This document shows, piece by piece, positions 19,385 to 28,068 of a stretch of DNA of 64,000 nucleotides. This stretch comes from Massilia forsythiae (GTDB lineage Bacteria; Pseudomonadota; Gammaproteobacteria; Burkholderiales; Burkholderiaceae_D). Position numbers and translations under genes: made by a program. The first letter of the stretch is position 1. Every line of letters begins with the position of its first letter. The notes under the pieces are model-generated. The model had not been told where the DNA came from and searched no databases. It was given only the letters and a program-made list of their open reading frames with translations. The stretch is taken from assembly GCF_012849555.1 (NCBI RefSeq), contig NZ_CP051685.1, forward strand, positions 1,364,001 to 1,428,000, read 5' to 3'.

Positions 19385-20492
19385 GCGCCACCACCCTGTT
19401 CCGTCCGCTTTCCTTGGCTTCGTATAACGCCTGGTCGGCCTGCGCCACCAACTGCTGCGCCACGCCCTCGATCGCATGGTCGCGCTCGAAATCGTCGAGC
19501 GTGGCCACCCCGATCGACACCGACACCGACAGCATCGTCCCGTCCGCCAGCAGGAACGGCTGGTCGGCCACGCCGGCGCGGATGCGCCCGGCCACCAGGC
19601 TCGCGCTGTCGAGGTCGGCGTCGATCAGCAGCACCACGAATTCCTCGCCGCCGAAGCGCCCCAGCGCATCCGACATGCGCAGCTCCGCCTTGATGCGCGC
19701 CGCAACTTCGCGCAGCACCTCGTCGCCGGCGCCGTGTCCGTGGACATCGTTGACCTGCTTGAAATGATCGATGTCGATGTACATGCACGAGACGCGGTAA
19801 GTCTGGCGGCGCGCACGGCCGATCTCCTCGACCAGGCGGCGGTCCATGTAGCGGCGGTTATAGACGCCGGTCAGCGCATCGGTCAGGCCGATGTACTTCA
19901 ACATCTCGTTGCTGATCACGTTTTCCAGGCAGATCGCGATGATCGAACCCATGTGCTCGACGAAGTCGGTGCCGAGCAGCGGCGTGAAGCGCGCGGGATC
20001 GCGGCTGCCCAGGTTCAGGCTGCCCAGCAGGCGCTTGTTGCGTAGCAGCGGCACCAGGGCGACGCTGGCCAGGCCGGCCGGCGGCTGCGGGAAGGCCATG
20101 CGGTGCAGCGCCGGGTCGTGCGGACCGAGCAGCGGTTTCGGGGCGTCCTGCGCCAGGTCGTGGCCGAGCGCCCCGGCATGCTCGTGGAACAGCAGGTTGG
20201 GCAGCGCCTCGAAATCCACGCCCAGCTTGTGCATGACGGTATAGATGTCGGCGCCGGCATCGACCAGCGACAGGGTCACGACGTCGAGGTCGGAAATCAC
20301 CGGCAGCTGGCGGAAGATGGTGGCGACCAGTTCCTGGAAACCGGCGGCGCCCACGATCTCGAGGTCGAATGCCTGGTGCCGCATCATGATCGCGTAGTTG
20401 TTCTCGGCCTGCTCGATGAGACTGGCGAGCTGCCCGCGCAGCGCTTCGTTCTCGGCCTTCAGTTCGCGCACACCGGCGCCGCCCTCATGCAT
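19380..20492 (-). CDS. GAF/DUF484-like sensor diguanylate cyclase (GGDEF)
   Basis: A predicted cytoplasmic enzyme making cyclic di-GMP from two GTP. It has 370 residues: a short N-terminal coiled coil (ELKAENEALRGQLASLIEQ), a GAF-like DUF484-type sensory domain (about 30-195), and a GGDEF domain (about 205-368). The active-site signature is intact (GRFGGEEFVVLL, about residue 280). An RMSD inhibitory-site motif sits five residues before it, so product feedback inhibition is likely. There is no transmembrane segment or EAL domain. It is the neighbour of the PEP-CTERM surface-protein gene, though a terminator separates them. Confidence 0.93.
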   Translation of the reverse strand: MHEGGAGVRELKAENEALRGQLASLIEQAENNYAIMMRHQAFDLEIVGAAGFQELVATIFRQLPVISDLDVVTLSLVDAGADIYTVMHKLGVDFEALPNLLFHEHAGALGHDLAQDAPKPLLGPHDPALHRMAFPQPPAGLASVALVPLLRNKRLLGSLNLGSRDPARFTPLLGTDFVEHMGSIIAICLENVISNEMLKYIGLTDALTGVYNRRYMDRRLVEEIGRARRQTYRVSCMYIDIDHFKQVNDVHGHGAGDEVLREVAARIKAELRMSDALGRFGGEEFVVLLIDADLDSASLVAGRIRAGVADQPFLLADGTMLSVSVSIGVATLDDFERDHAIEGVAQQLVAQADQALYEAKESGRNRVVAR

Positions 20493-20614
20493 TAATCATT
20501 CCTTTCAGCAAGAACCATAACGGTACGCCAAGTACGCCGCCTTGCAAACGAAAAAACGCGCGGCGCGATGTAAAACGTTGTGAGGATGCCCGTCGGACAG
20601 GTATATGCGGGAAT

Positions 20615-20646
20615 AAAAAAATCCACTGCCGCAGGCGGCAGTGGAT
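20615..20646 (-). terminator. intrinsic terminator after the PEP-CTERM gene
   Basis: A perfect 11-bp stem ATCCACTGCCG / CGGCAGTGGAT (20621-20646) has a 4-nt loop and is followed on the minus strand by a T-run (A-run 20615-20620). It lies about 50 nt after the pepA-like stop. Confidence 0.9.
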
Positions 20647-20695
20647 TTCATGGACGACGCGTCGGCGAGGCGCACCCTAGCGGGCGCGCGCCCGA

Positions 20696-21505
20696 TCAGG
20701 ACTTGCGGCGGCGCGCGAAGCCCAGGCCCAGCAGGCCCAGGCCGAGCAGGGCCAGCGAAGCCGGTTCCGGCACGTCGGTGCTCTGGTTGAACACCACGTC
20801 CAGCGAACCGTTGATGAGCTGGGTGCCGGTCGGGCTGAAGTTGTTCAGGTGGCTCGACTGGAACGACAGGCTGTAGAACGGGTTCGGCGCCACGAAGAAG
20901 GTCTTGCCGACTTCGGTCAGTTCGAAGGTGGTGGTGGAACCCACGCTGCCGCAGTTGATGCCGTTGCTGCCGCAGGTGCTCAGGTTCGGATCCAGGGTGC
21001 CCAGGCCCGAGATCGGGTCGCCGCTGGCCAGCAGGACATCGGTCTCGTTGCCGGTGAAGGTGAATGCGCTCGAGCCGTTCGACGGCGTGGCGCCAACCGC
21101 GGTGACGGCGCCGAGGTCCAGGTACAGCGACAGGTTGCCGGTACCCGGCACGAAAGTGAAGGTGGTGGCGCCGTTCACGGTGTTGACGGTGCCCGACGCG
21201 GTGTACACGGCATACAGGCCGTAGTCGGTGCCCAGGCCGGTAGTGCGGGCAGCCAAGCCGATGTTGCCGCCATTGGTGACGAACTGGCCGGCATCCCAGT
21301 ACAGCGACACGTTGAAGGTGCCGTCGCCGTTGAAGGTAGCGACTTCGCTGTAGTTACCGGTGATCTTATCGGCGGTAAAGGCGGCCTTGGTACCAACCGG
21401 CTGGACGGTGAACTGGTTGAATTCGGCCGCGCCGGCGCTGGCGCCAGCGAACAGGAAGGCGGCGGTGGCGGTGCAGGCCAGGACGGTTTTCGAAACTGCG
21501 TTCAT
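20696..21505 (-). CDS. pepA: PEP-CTERM sorted exported protein, PepA-like (flocculation-associated type)
   Basis: An exported protein of 269 residues with a Sec signal peptide (about 1-27, MNAVSKTVLACTATAAFLFAG). A beta-rich Gly/Asn/Thr body contains NGDGTFNVSLYWDAGQFVTN. A C-terminal PEP-CTERM tripartite signal follows: VPEP motif, hydrophobic helix (ASLALLGLGLLGLGF) and the basic tail ARRRKS. Exosortase/EpsH cleaves such proteins and passes them to the surface or exopolysaccharide; no exosortase gene is in the window. The body pattern resembles PepA proteins linked to floc formation, but that name is a recognition-level call. The start ATG at 21505 gives a standard signal peptide; ATG 21517 is possible. 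A sigma-54 promoter lies 47 nt upstream of the start. Confidence 0.82.
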   Translation of the reverse strand: MNAVSKTVLACTATAAFLFAGASAGAAEFNQFTVQPVGTKAAFTADKITGNYSEVATFNGDGTFNVSLYWDAGQFVTNGGNIGLAARTTGLGTDYGLYAVYTASGTVNTVNGATTFTFVPGTGNLSLYLDLGAVTAVGATPSNGSSAFTFTGNETDVLLASGDPISGLGTLDPNLSTCGSNGINCGSVGSTTTFELTEVGKTFFVAPNPFYSLSFQSSHLNNFSPTGTQLINGSLDVVFNQSTDVPEPASLALLGLGLLGLGFARRRKS

Positions 21506-21551
21506 CTTGATATCCATTAAGTAGTGTGACAAAGCCAGATACACGGATATA

Positions 21552-21567
21552 AGCAACTACTGTGCCA
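21552..21567 (-). promoter_or_regulatory. sigma-54 (-24/-12) promoter of the PEP-CTERM gene
   Basis: The minus strand reads TGGCACAGTAGTTGCT: GG (-24), exactly 10 nt, then GC (-12). This matches the consensus TGGCAC-N5-TTGCW. Transcription should start near 21542 and leave a leader of about 37 nt. rpoN itself is in this window (12174-13673). In floc-forming betaproteobacteria, PEP-CTERM genes are known to be driven by sigma-54 with the PrsK/PrsR system. Confidence 0.82.
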
Positions 21568-21639
21568 GAACAAAGATATATTTAAAATTCAAAGGCTTAT
21601 CCAACACGCATGAAAAATGCCGAGCTCGACTGTAAAAAA

Positions 21640-21677
21640 TTCCAACACTAACCAGCTTCTTGGAATAATTTTTCCAA
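21640..21677. promoter_or_regulatory. possible activator-binding sites upstream of the sigma-54 promoter
   Basis: A perfect inverted repeat TTGGAA-N6-TTCCAA lies at 21660-21677, and a further TTCCAA half-site at 21640-21645. They sit about 100-135 nt upstream of the predicted transcription start in an AT-rich stretch, which is the usual distance for enhancer sites of NtrC-type activators. The binding protein is not known. Confidence 0.4.
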
Positions 21678-21704
21678 ACTTGGTCGATGGCTGAAATTAA
21701 CTGA

Positions 21705-22397
21705 CTAGCGTCTTCGACCAATATCGAATGTCGACTCTTCGAGCACAGCATGGACCGCCGGCGCCAGCAGCGCCGGCGTCAGCATATGGATCCCGCGCGG
21801 CACCAGTTGCAGGCGTACGTCGGCGCCGAGTTCGGCCAGGCGCGCCGCGGCCAGTTCGCTGTGTGCCACCGGCATCACGCCATCCATGCGGCCGTGCACC
21901 AGGCTGACCACGGTGCGCCGTTCCCAGCACACCGGAAGCGGCGCGAAGCGCCCGGCGATGGCGACCACATGGTGCGCCAGCCAGTGTTGCGCGCAGGCTG
22001 CCAGCGCCATGATCGCGCCTTGCGAAAAGCCGACCAGCACGGTGTCCGCCGGACCTGCCCCGTGGGCGCGCTGGAGCGCTTCGACGGTGGCGACAAAGGC
22101 GTCCAGCGCAGCGGCGATGCGCCCCGGCCGCACGGCCTCGTCGATGTCGTCCACCGAAAACCACTGGAAACCGTGCGGGCCGAGGTCGTAGGGCAGCGCG
22201 GCCGGCGGCGCGGCGATGCGCGCCCGCGGCAGGGCCGTCTCGACCAGCGCGGCGAGCGGCGCCATGTCGGCTGGCGTACCGCCGACGCCGTGCAGCAGGA
22301 TCACCAGTGGCGATACCTGCGCCGGCGTGTCGTCGGCCGCCGGATCGCCGGCCGCCGGATTGCCGGGCCCCGGATCGCCGGGCGCGGCATGCCGCAT
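21705..22397 (-). CDS. ypfH: YpfH-type alpha/beta-hydrolase, esterase/carboxylesterase
   Basis: A serine esterase of the phospholipase/carboxylesterase (YpfH) family, 230 residues long. The oxyanion region is VILLHGVGGTPADM, the substrate-side motif is GFQWFSVDDIDE, and the nucleophile elbow is LVGFSQGAIMAL (G-x-S-x-G). Further on are LVHGRMDGVMP with the catalytic Asp region and GIHMLTP with the His. The start ATG at 22397 shares a base with the stop of the upstream MOSC gene (TGATG), so the two are coupled. The natural substrate is unknown. Residues about 2-20 are a Gly/Pro/Asp repeat (GDP/GNP units) of unclear role. Confidence 0.85.
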   Translation of the reverse strand: MRHAAPGDPGPGNPAAGDPAADDTPAQVSPLVILLHGVGGTPADMAPLAALVETALPRARIAAPPAALPYDLGPHGFQWFSVDDIDEAVRPGRIAAALDAFVATVEALQRAHGAGPADTVLVGFSQGAIMALAACAQHWLAHHVVAIAGRFAPLPVCWERRTVVSLVHGRMDGVMPVAHSELAAARLAELGADVRLQLVPRGIHMLTPALLAPAVHAVLEESTFDIGRRR

Positions 22398-23269
22398 CAG
22401 AACGCGATTTCGCCGTCGAGCGCCTGGCCCACGCGCAATTCGCCGCCGGCGCCTTCGGTCACGATGCAATTCATGCCCATGCACACCGCCCCTTCCAGGC
22501 GCGCATTGGCGCGGAACGATTGCATGATGACCAGCGGATCGGGGCCGGGGATGCCGGTGGCCTGGTCGATCGACGGGATCGGGCAGCGCGCGCACGGCTT
22601 CACCGGCTTGAACTCGACCACCTCGCCTGCCGGCGCAATGGTGCGCAGCGCGCCCACGTAATCCTCTTCGAAGGCTTCCAGGCCGTCGATCACGATGTTG
22701 GGCCGGAAGCGGTCCATCGGCAGCGCAGCGCGGCCGGCGGCGCGCATGCGCAGGTTGACGTCGTCCAGCGACGGCTGGCCGATCAGCAGCAGCGGATAAC
22801 CGTCGGCGAAGCGCGTCTGCGACGGCACCCCATTCGTCCACTTGACGCTGGTCGGGCGCACCACGTCGCGCCGGAAGCGCGCCAGGCGGCACGGGGTGAT
22901 GCCTTCCAGGCCGAGCGCACGGGTGAACCAGGCGCCGGCGGCGGCGCCACAATCGGCGGCCTCGACCTCGTCGTCCCAGACGCGCACGCGGCTGGACGGG
23001 GCGTCGTCGCGCCAGGCCAGCGGCAGCACCAGGTCGTCCATGCCGGGCGCGCTCACGCGCAGCGTGTCGCCGTCGGGGCGCGGACGGATCAATGCCATGC
23101 GCGGATGTTCGCGCTGGGTCAGGAACTGGCCGGTTTCCGTCACCACCATCCACTCGCGGTCGTGCACGCCCTGCGCGGCCAGGCCGGATTCGTGCAGCAC
23201 GGCGGCATCGACCGAGATGCCGGCGCAGGATTTGATCGGGTACAGCAGCAGCTGGGAGACGGTGGGCAT
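22397..23269 (-). CDS. MOSC domain protein with MOSC N-terminal beta-barrel (YcbX/mARC-like)
   Basis: A molybdenum-cofactor-binding protein of 290 residues. The N-terminal beta-barrel domain starts LLLYPIKSCAGISVDAAVL, and the MOSC domain (about 165-285) contains DRFRPNIVID and KPCARCPIPSIDQATG with the conserved cysteine. YcbX/mARC relatives reduce N-hydroxylated compounds with an electron-donor partner. The usual C-terminal 2Fe-2S ferredoxin domain of YcbX is absent here, as in many 290-residue homologues. The start ATG at 23269 (MPTVSQLLLYPIK) matches the family, and the longer frame to 23311 adds only basic sequence. It is coupled to the downstream esterase. Confidence 0.88.
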   Translation of the reverse strand: MPTVSQLLLYPIKSCAGISVDAAVLHESGLAAQGVHDREWMVVTETGQFLTQREHPRMALIRPRPDGDTLRVSAPGMDDLVLPLAWRDDAPSSRVRVWDDEVEAADCGAAAGAWFTRALGLEGITPCRLARFRRDVVRPTSVKWTNGVPSQTRFADGYPLLLIGQPSLDDVNLRMRAAGRAALPMDRFRPNIVIDGLEAFEEDYVGALRTIAPAGEVVEFKPVKPCARCPIPSIDQATGIPGPDPLVIMQSFRANARLEGAVCMGMNCIVTEGAGGELRVGQALDGEIAF

Positions 23270-23373
23270 GGTAGAGCGGAGGCGATTGCGGGAGCGGCGA
23301 TAGTATCGCATCCAATTGCCAACCTCACCAATCGCGCGTACACTCGCGCCGTCGCCCCATCGCGGGGCGGCAA

Positions 23374-23457
23374 CAACGCTAGGGGTCCTGCGCCGTCACG
23401 GGCGCGGGTGAGAAATACCCTCCGAACCTGATCTGGATAATGCCAGCGAAGGGAAGC
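23374..23457 (+). promoter_or_regulatory. TPP riboswitch (THI element) upstream of thiC
   Basis: The conserved thi-box is almost complete: ACGCTAGGGGTCC, then GGGTGAGAAATACCC, then GAACCTGATCTGGATAA, and TGCCAGCGAAGGGAAG. It lies about 97 nt before thiC in the same orientation. The element binds thiamine pyrophosphate and shuts off the thi genes. The region between it and thiC has no clear T-run, so control of translation initiation (or Rho) is more likely than an intrinsic terminator. Confidence 0.97.
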
Positions 23458-23542
23458 TACAGAGCAGCGCGTGCGCGTCCACCGGCGCCGCAACATGCCT
23501 CGCTCCGCACTCCTCCCGCTGGATCGCCGATCTTCACAGTGA

Positions 23543-25471
<1,929 letters not shown>

Positions 25472-25473
25472 TC

Positions 25474-25677
25474 GTGCCGGACATCGAACTGAACGGCGCG
25501 CCGCACGCGCTGCCCGATGGCGCCAGCCTGCACGACCTGGTGGCCGCGCTCGGCCTGGCCGGCCAGGCGCTGGCCCTGGCCGTCAACCGGCGCGTGGTGC
25601 CGCGCGAACGCTGGGCCGAGACCATCCCCGCGCCGCGCGACCGCGTGGACGTGGTGCGCGCCATCGGCGGCGGCTGA
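25474..25677 (+). CDS. thiS: sulfur carrier protein ThiS
   Basis: A ubiquitin-fold sulfur carrier of 67 residues starting with GTG (25474), preceded by AAGGAG that overlaps the thiC end. The sequence has the ThiS core (VNRRVVPRERWAET) and ends with the required Gly-Gly (RAIGGG), which is converted to a thiocarboxylate and gives sulfur to ThiG. It begins 2 nt after the thiC stop. The adenylating partner ThiF and the glycine oxidase ThiO or ThiH are not in this cluster. Confidence 0.93.
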   Translation: MPDIELNGAPHALPDGASLHDLVAALGLAGQALALAVNRRVVPRERWAETIPAPRDRVDVVRAIGGG

Positions 25678-25713
25678 ACGCCGCCCCTTCGAAAACAAGG
25701 ATAAACGGACATC

Positions 25714-26529
25714 ATGAATGCAAACACGAATGCAACGACCAGCGCCGCGCGCGCGGACAAGCCGCTCGTCATCGCCGGCAAGCAGTACCGTTCGCGCCTG
25801 CTGGTGGGCAGCGGCAAGTACCGCGACCTGGACCAGACCCGCGCCGCCACCGAGGCGGCCGGCGCGGACATCGTCACCGTGGCGATCCGCCGCGTGAACA
25901 TCGGCCAGGACCCGCACGCGCCCAACCTGCTGGAGGCGCTGCCCCCCGCGCGCTACACCATCCTGCCCAACACCGCCGGCTGCTACGACGCGAAGGATGC
26001 CGTGTACACGCTGCAGCTGGCGCGCGAACTGCTGAACGGGCACAAGCTCGTGAAATTGGAAGTGCTGGGCGACGACAAGACCCTGTTCCCCAACATGCCG
26101 GAAACCCTGCGCGCCGCCGAGGAACTGGTGCGCGACGGCTTCGACGTGATGGTCTACTGCAGCGACGACCCGATCCAGGCGCGCATGCTGGAAGACATCG
26201 GCTGCGTGGCGGTGATGCCGCTGGCCTCGCTGATCGGCTCGGGCATGGGCATCCTGAATCCGTGGAACCTGTCGCTGATCATCGAGCAGGCCAAGGTGCC
26301 GGTGCTGGTCGATGCCGGGGTCGGTACCGCTTCCGACGCGGCCATCGCGATGGAGCTCGGCTGCGACGGCGTGCTGATGAACAGCGCCATCGCCTTGGCG
26401 CACGATCCGGTACGGATGGCGCGCGCGATGCGCCTGGCGGTGGAGGCCGGGCGCGAAGCCTGGCTGGCCGGGCGCATGGCGCGCCGTTTCGCGGCCTCTC
26501 CGTCGTCGCCGATGGCGGGACGGGTCTGA
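25714..26529 (+). CDS. thiG: thiazole synthase ThiG
   Basis: Builds the thiazole phosphate of thiamine from 1-deoxyxylulose-5-phosphate, ThiS-thiocarboxylate and dehydroglycine. It has 271 residues and a TIM-barrel. Visible motifs are [44 protein letters not shown] (substrate lysine) and [19 protein letters not shown] (phosphate loop). The last 25 residues are a variable tail. It overlaps thiD by one base at TGATG. Confidence 0.96.
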   Translation: MNANTNATTSAARADKPLVIAGKQYRSRLLVGSGKYRDLDQTRAATEAAGADIVTVAIRRVNIGQDPHAPNLLEALPPARYTILPNTAGCYDAKDAVYTLQLARELLNGHKLVKLEVLGDDKTLFPNMPETLRAAEELVRDGFDVMVYCSDDPIQARMLEDIGCVAVMPLASLIGSGMGILNPWNLSLIIEQAKVPVLVDAGVGTASDAAIAMELGCDGVLMNSAIALAHDPVRMARAMRLAVEAGREAWLAGRMARRFAASPSSPMAGRV

Positions 26530-27344
26530 TGGGGGCGCCGCGGGAAGCTGAAGCAGCGCGCGCCGCCGCGCACGAATCTGCGCGCCCGTGCGTGCTGGTG
26601 TTCGCCGGGCTTGACCCGTCCGGCGGCGCCGGCATCGGCGCCGACATCGAAGCCATCGCCGCCCAGGGCGCGCACGCGCTGCCGGTGGTCACCGCGCTCA
26701 CGGTGCAGGACAACAACCGCGTGCGCGAGGTGGTACCGGTGGACGCCGCCCTGCTGGCGCGCCAGGCGCTGCTGCTGGCCGAGGGCATCCCGGTGGGCGC
26801 GGTCAAGATCGGCATTGTCGGCAGCCGCGACAATGCCGAGGCGATCGCCGCGCTGGTCGGCACGCTGCGCGCGCGCTGGCCGGCGCTGCCGGTGGTGCTC
26901 GATCCGGTGCTGGCCAGCGGCCGCGGCGACGCCCTCGGGCGCGACGACGCGCTGGCCAGCCTGCTGCCGCTGCTGCCGCTGGCCACGCTGCTGACGCCGA
27001 ACGGGCCGGAAGCCGCGCGCATCGGCGACCTGGCGCGCGCCTGCGCGCACGTGCTGCTGACCGGCGGCCACGATGCCGACCACCGTGCCGACGGCGCCGA
27101 GGTGGTCAACCGCTGGATCGGGCCCGAGGGCGCGCGCGCCTGGCGCTGGCCGCGCCTGCCCGGCGAATTCCACGGCAGCGGCTGCACGCTGGCGTCCAGC
27201 ATCGCGGCGCGCCTGGCGCTGGGCGAACCGATGTCGCAAGCGCTGGAAAACGGCCAGCGCTACTGCAACCAGGCGCTGGCCGATTCCTACGTGATCGCCC
27301 CCGGCCAGCGCATTCCGCGCCGCATCCAGCATCGAGGAGCATGA
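26529..27344 (+). CDS. thiD: hydroxymethylpyrimidine/phosphomethylpyrimidine kinase ThiD
   Basis: Phosphorylates HMP and HMP-phosphate to HMP-pyrophosphate. It has 271 residues with the PfkB-like ribokinase fold: VLVFAGLDPSGGAGIGADIE near the start, VLDPVLASGRGDAL, and the anion-hole motif FHGSGCTLASSIAARLALG with the catalytic Asp position replaced by Cys, as is usual for ThiD. The start shares a base with the thiG stop, showing coupling. The kinase ends 2 nt before thiE. Confidence 0.93.
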   Translation: MGAPREAEAARAAAHESARPCVLVFAGLDPSGGAGIGADIEAIAAQGAHALPVVTALTVQDNNRVREVVPVDAALLARQALLLAEGIPVGAVKIGIVGSRDNAEAIAALVGTLRARWPALPVVLDPVLASGRGDALGRDDALASLLPLLPLATLLTPNGPEAARIGDLARACAHVLLTGGHDADHRADGAEVVNRWIGPEGARAWRWPRLPGEFHGSGCTLASSIAARLALGEPMSQALENGQRYCNQALADSYVIAPGQRIPRRIQHRGA

Positions 27345-27346
27345 GC

Positions 27347-27973
27347 ATGGGACTGAACATGAAGGGTTTGTACCTGGTGACGCCCGACTGGGACGACACC
27401 GAACGCCTGCTGGACGCCACCCACGCCGCGCTGGAAGCCGGCGCCGCATTGGTACAGTACCGCCACAAGACGGCGTCGACTCCACTGCGCGAGGAACAGG
27501 CGGCGGCCCTGCTGGCGCTGTGCCGCCGCCACGGCCGGCCGCTGGTGATCAACGACCACGTGCACCTGTGCCGGCGCCTGGACGCCGACGGCGTGCACGT
27601 CGGCGGGACCGATGCGGCGGTGGCGTCGGTGCGCGACGCGCTCGGACCGGGCAAGATCGTCGGCGCGTCCTGCTACGGCAACTTCGCGCTGGCGCTGGCG
27701 GCACAGGAAAACGGCGCCAGCTACGTCGCCTTCGGCGGCTTTTATCCGTCGCTGGTAAAACAGTATCCGGTGACCACGCCGCCGGCGCTCGTGGCGCGCG
27801 CGAAGGCAGTGTTGCGCCTGCCGGTGGTGGTCATCGGCGGCATGACGGCGGAGCGGGCGCAGCCGCTGGTGGCGCTCGGCGCCGACATGGCGGCGGCGAT
27901 CAGCAGCGTGTATGCGGCGCCGGACCCGGGCGCGGCGGCAGCCGAATTCGTGCGCCTGTTTCAGAACGGATAA
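27347..27973 (+). CDS. thiE: thiamine-phosphate synthase ThiE
   Basis: Joins HMP-pyrophosphate and thiazole phosphate to thiamine phosphate. It has 208 residues, a TIM-barrel with GLYLVTPDW, VQYRHKTAS (pyrophosphate binding), VINDHVHLCRRLDADGVHVG and VVVIGGMTAERA. GAGGAG lies 7 nt before the ATG at 27347. An earlier in-frame ATG at 27341, overlapping the thiD stop, is too close to that site but remains possible. It is the last gene of the thi operon. Confidence 0.94.
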   Translation: MGLNMKGLYLVTPDWDDTERLLDATHAALEAGAALVQYRHKTASTPLREEQAAALLALCRRHGRPLVINDHVHLCRRLDADGVHVGGTDAAVASVRDALGPGKIVGASCYGNFALALAAQENGASYVAFGGFYPSLVKQYPVTTPPALVARAKAVLRLPVVVIGGMTAERAQPLVALGADMAAAISSVYAAPDPGAAAAEFVRLFQNG

Positions 27974-27986
27974 TTGCGTTGTGACG

Positions 27987-28027
27987 CAGGGTGGACGTGG
28001 CCGGCGAGGCGGGTATTCCCGTCCACG
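27987..28027. repeat. AGGGTGGACG repeat element downstream of thiE
   Basis: AGGGTGGACG (27988-27997) is followed by a 15-nt stretch that is the reverse complement of part of the loop at 19338-19384, then by GTCCACG (28021-28027). It is a second, inverted copy of the same dispersed element, placed between the convergent thiE and PhoX-family genes. Confidence 0.6.
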
Positions 28028-28068
28028 CGTTCAATATACGCATGCACACCGGCACCGCCCCACGAGCG

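Noticed and set aside
17330..19477. 715-codon minus-strand frame opposite the antiporter
   Set aside because: Gln/His/Arg-rich composition and full overlap with a clear membrane transporter identify it as an antisense shadow.
21705..23269. Insertion or mobile element around the AT-rich 21506-21704 gap
   Set aside because: No transposase, terminal repeats or target duplication. The AT-rich stretch is explained by the sigma-54 promoter region.
21705..23315. Apparent 536-codon esterase fused to upstream sequence
   Set aside because: The upstream part is the MOSC gene in another frame. The esterase starts at 22397 with a TGATG overlap.
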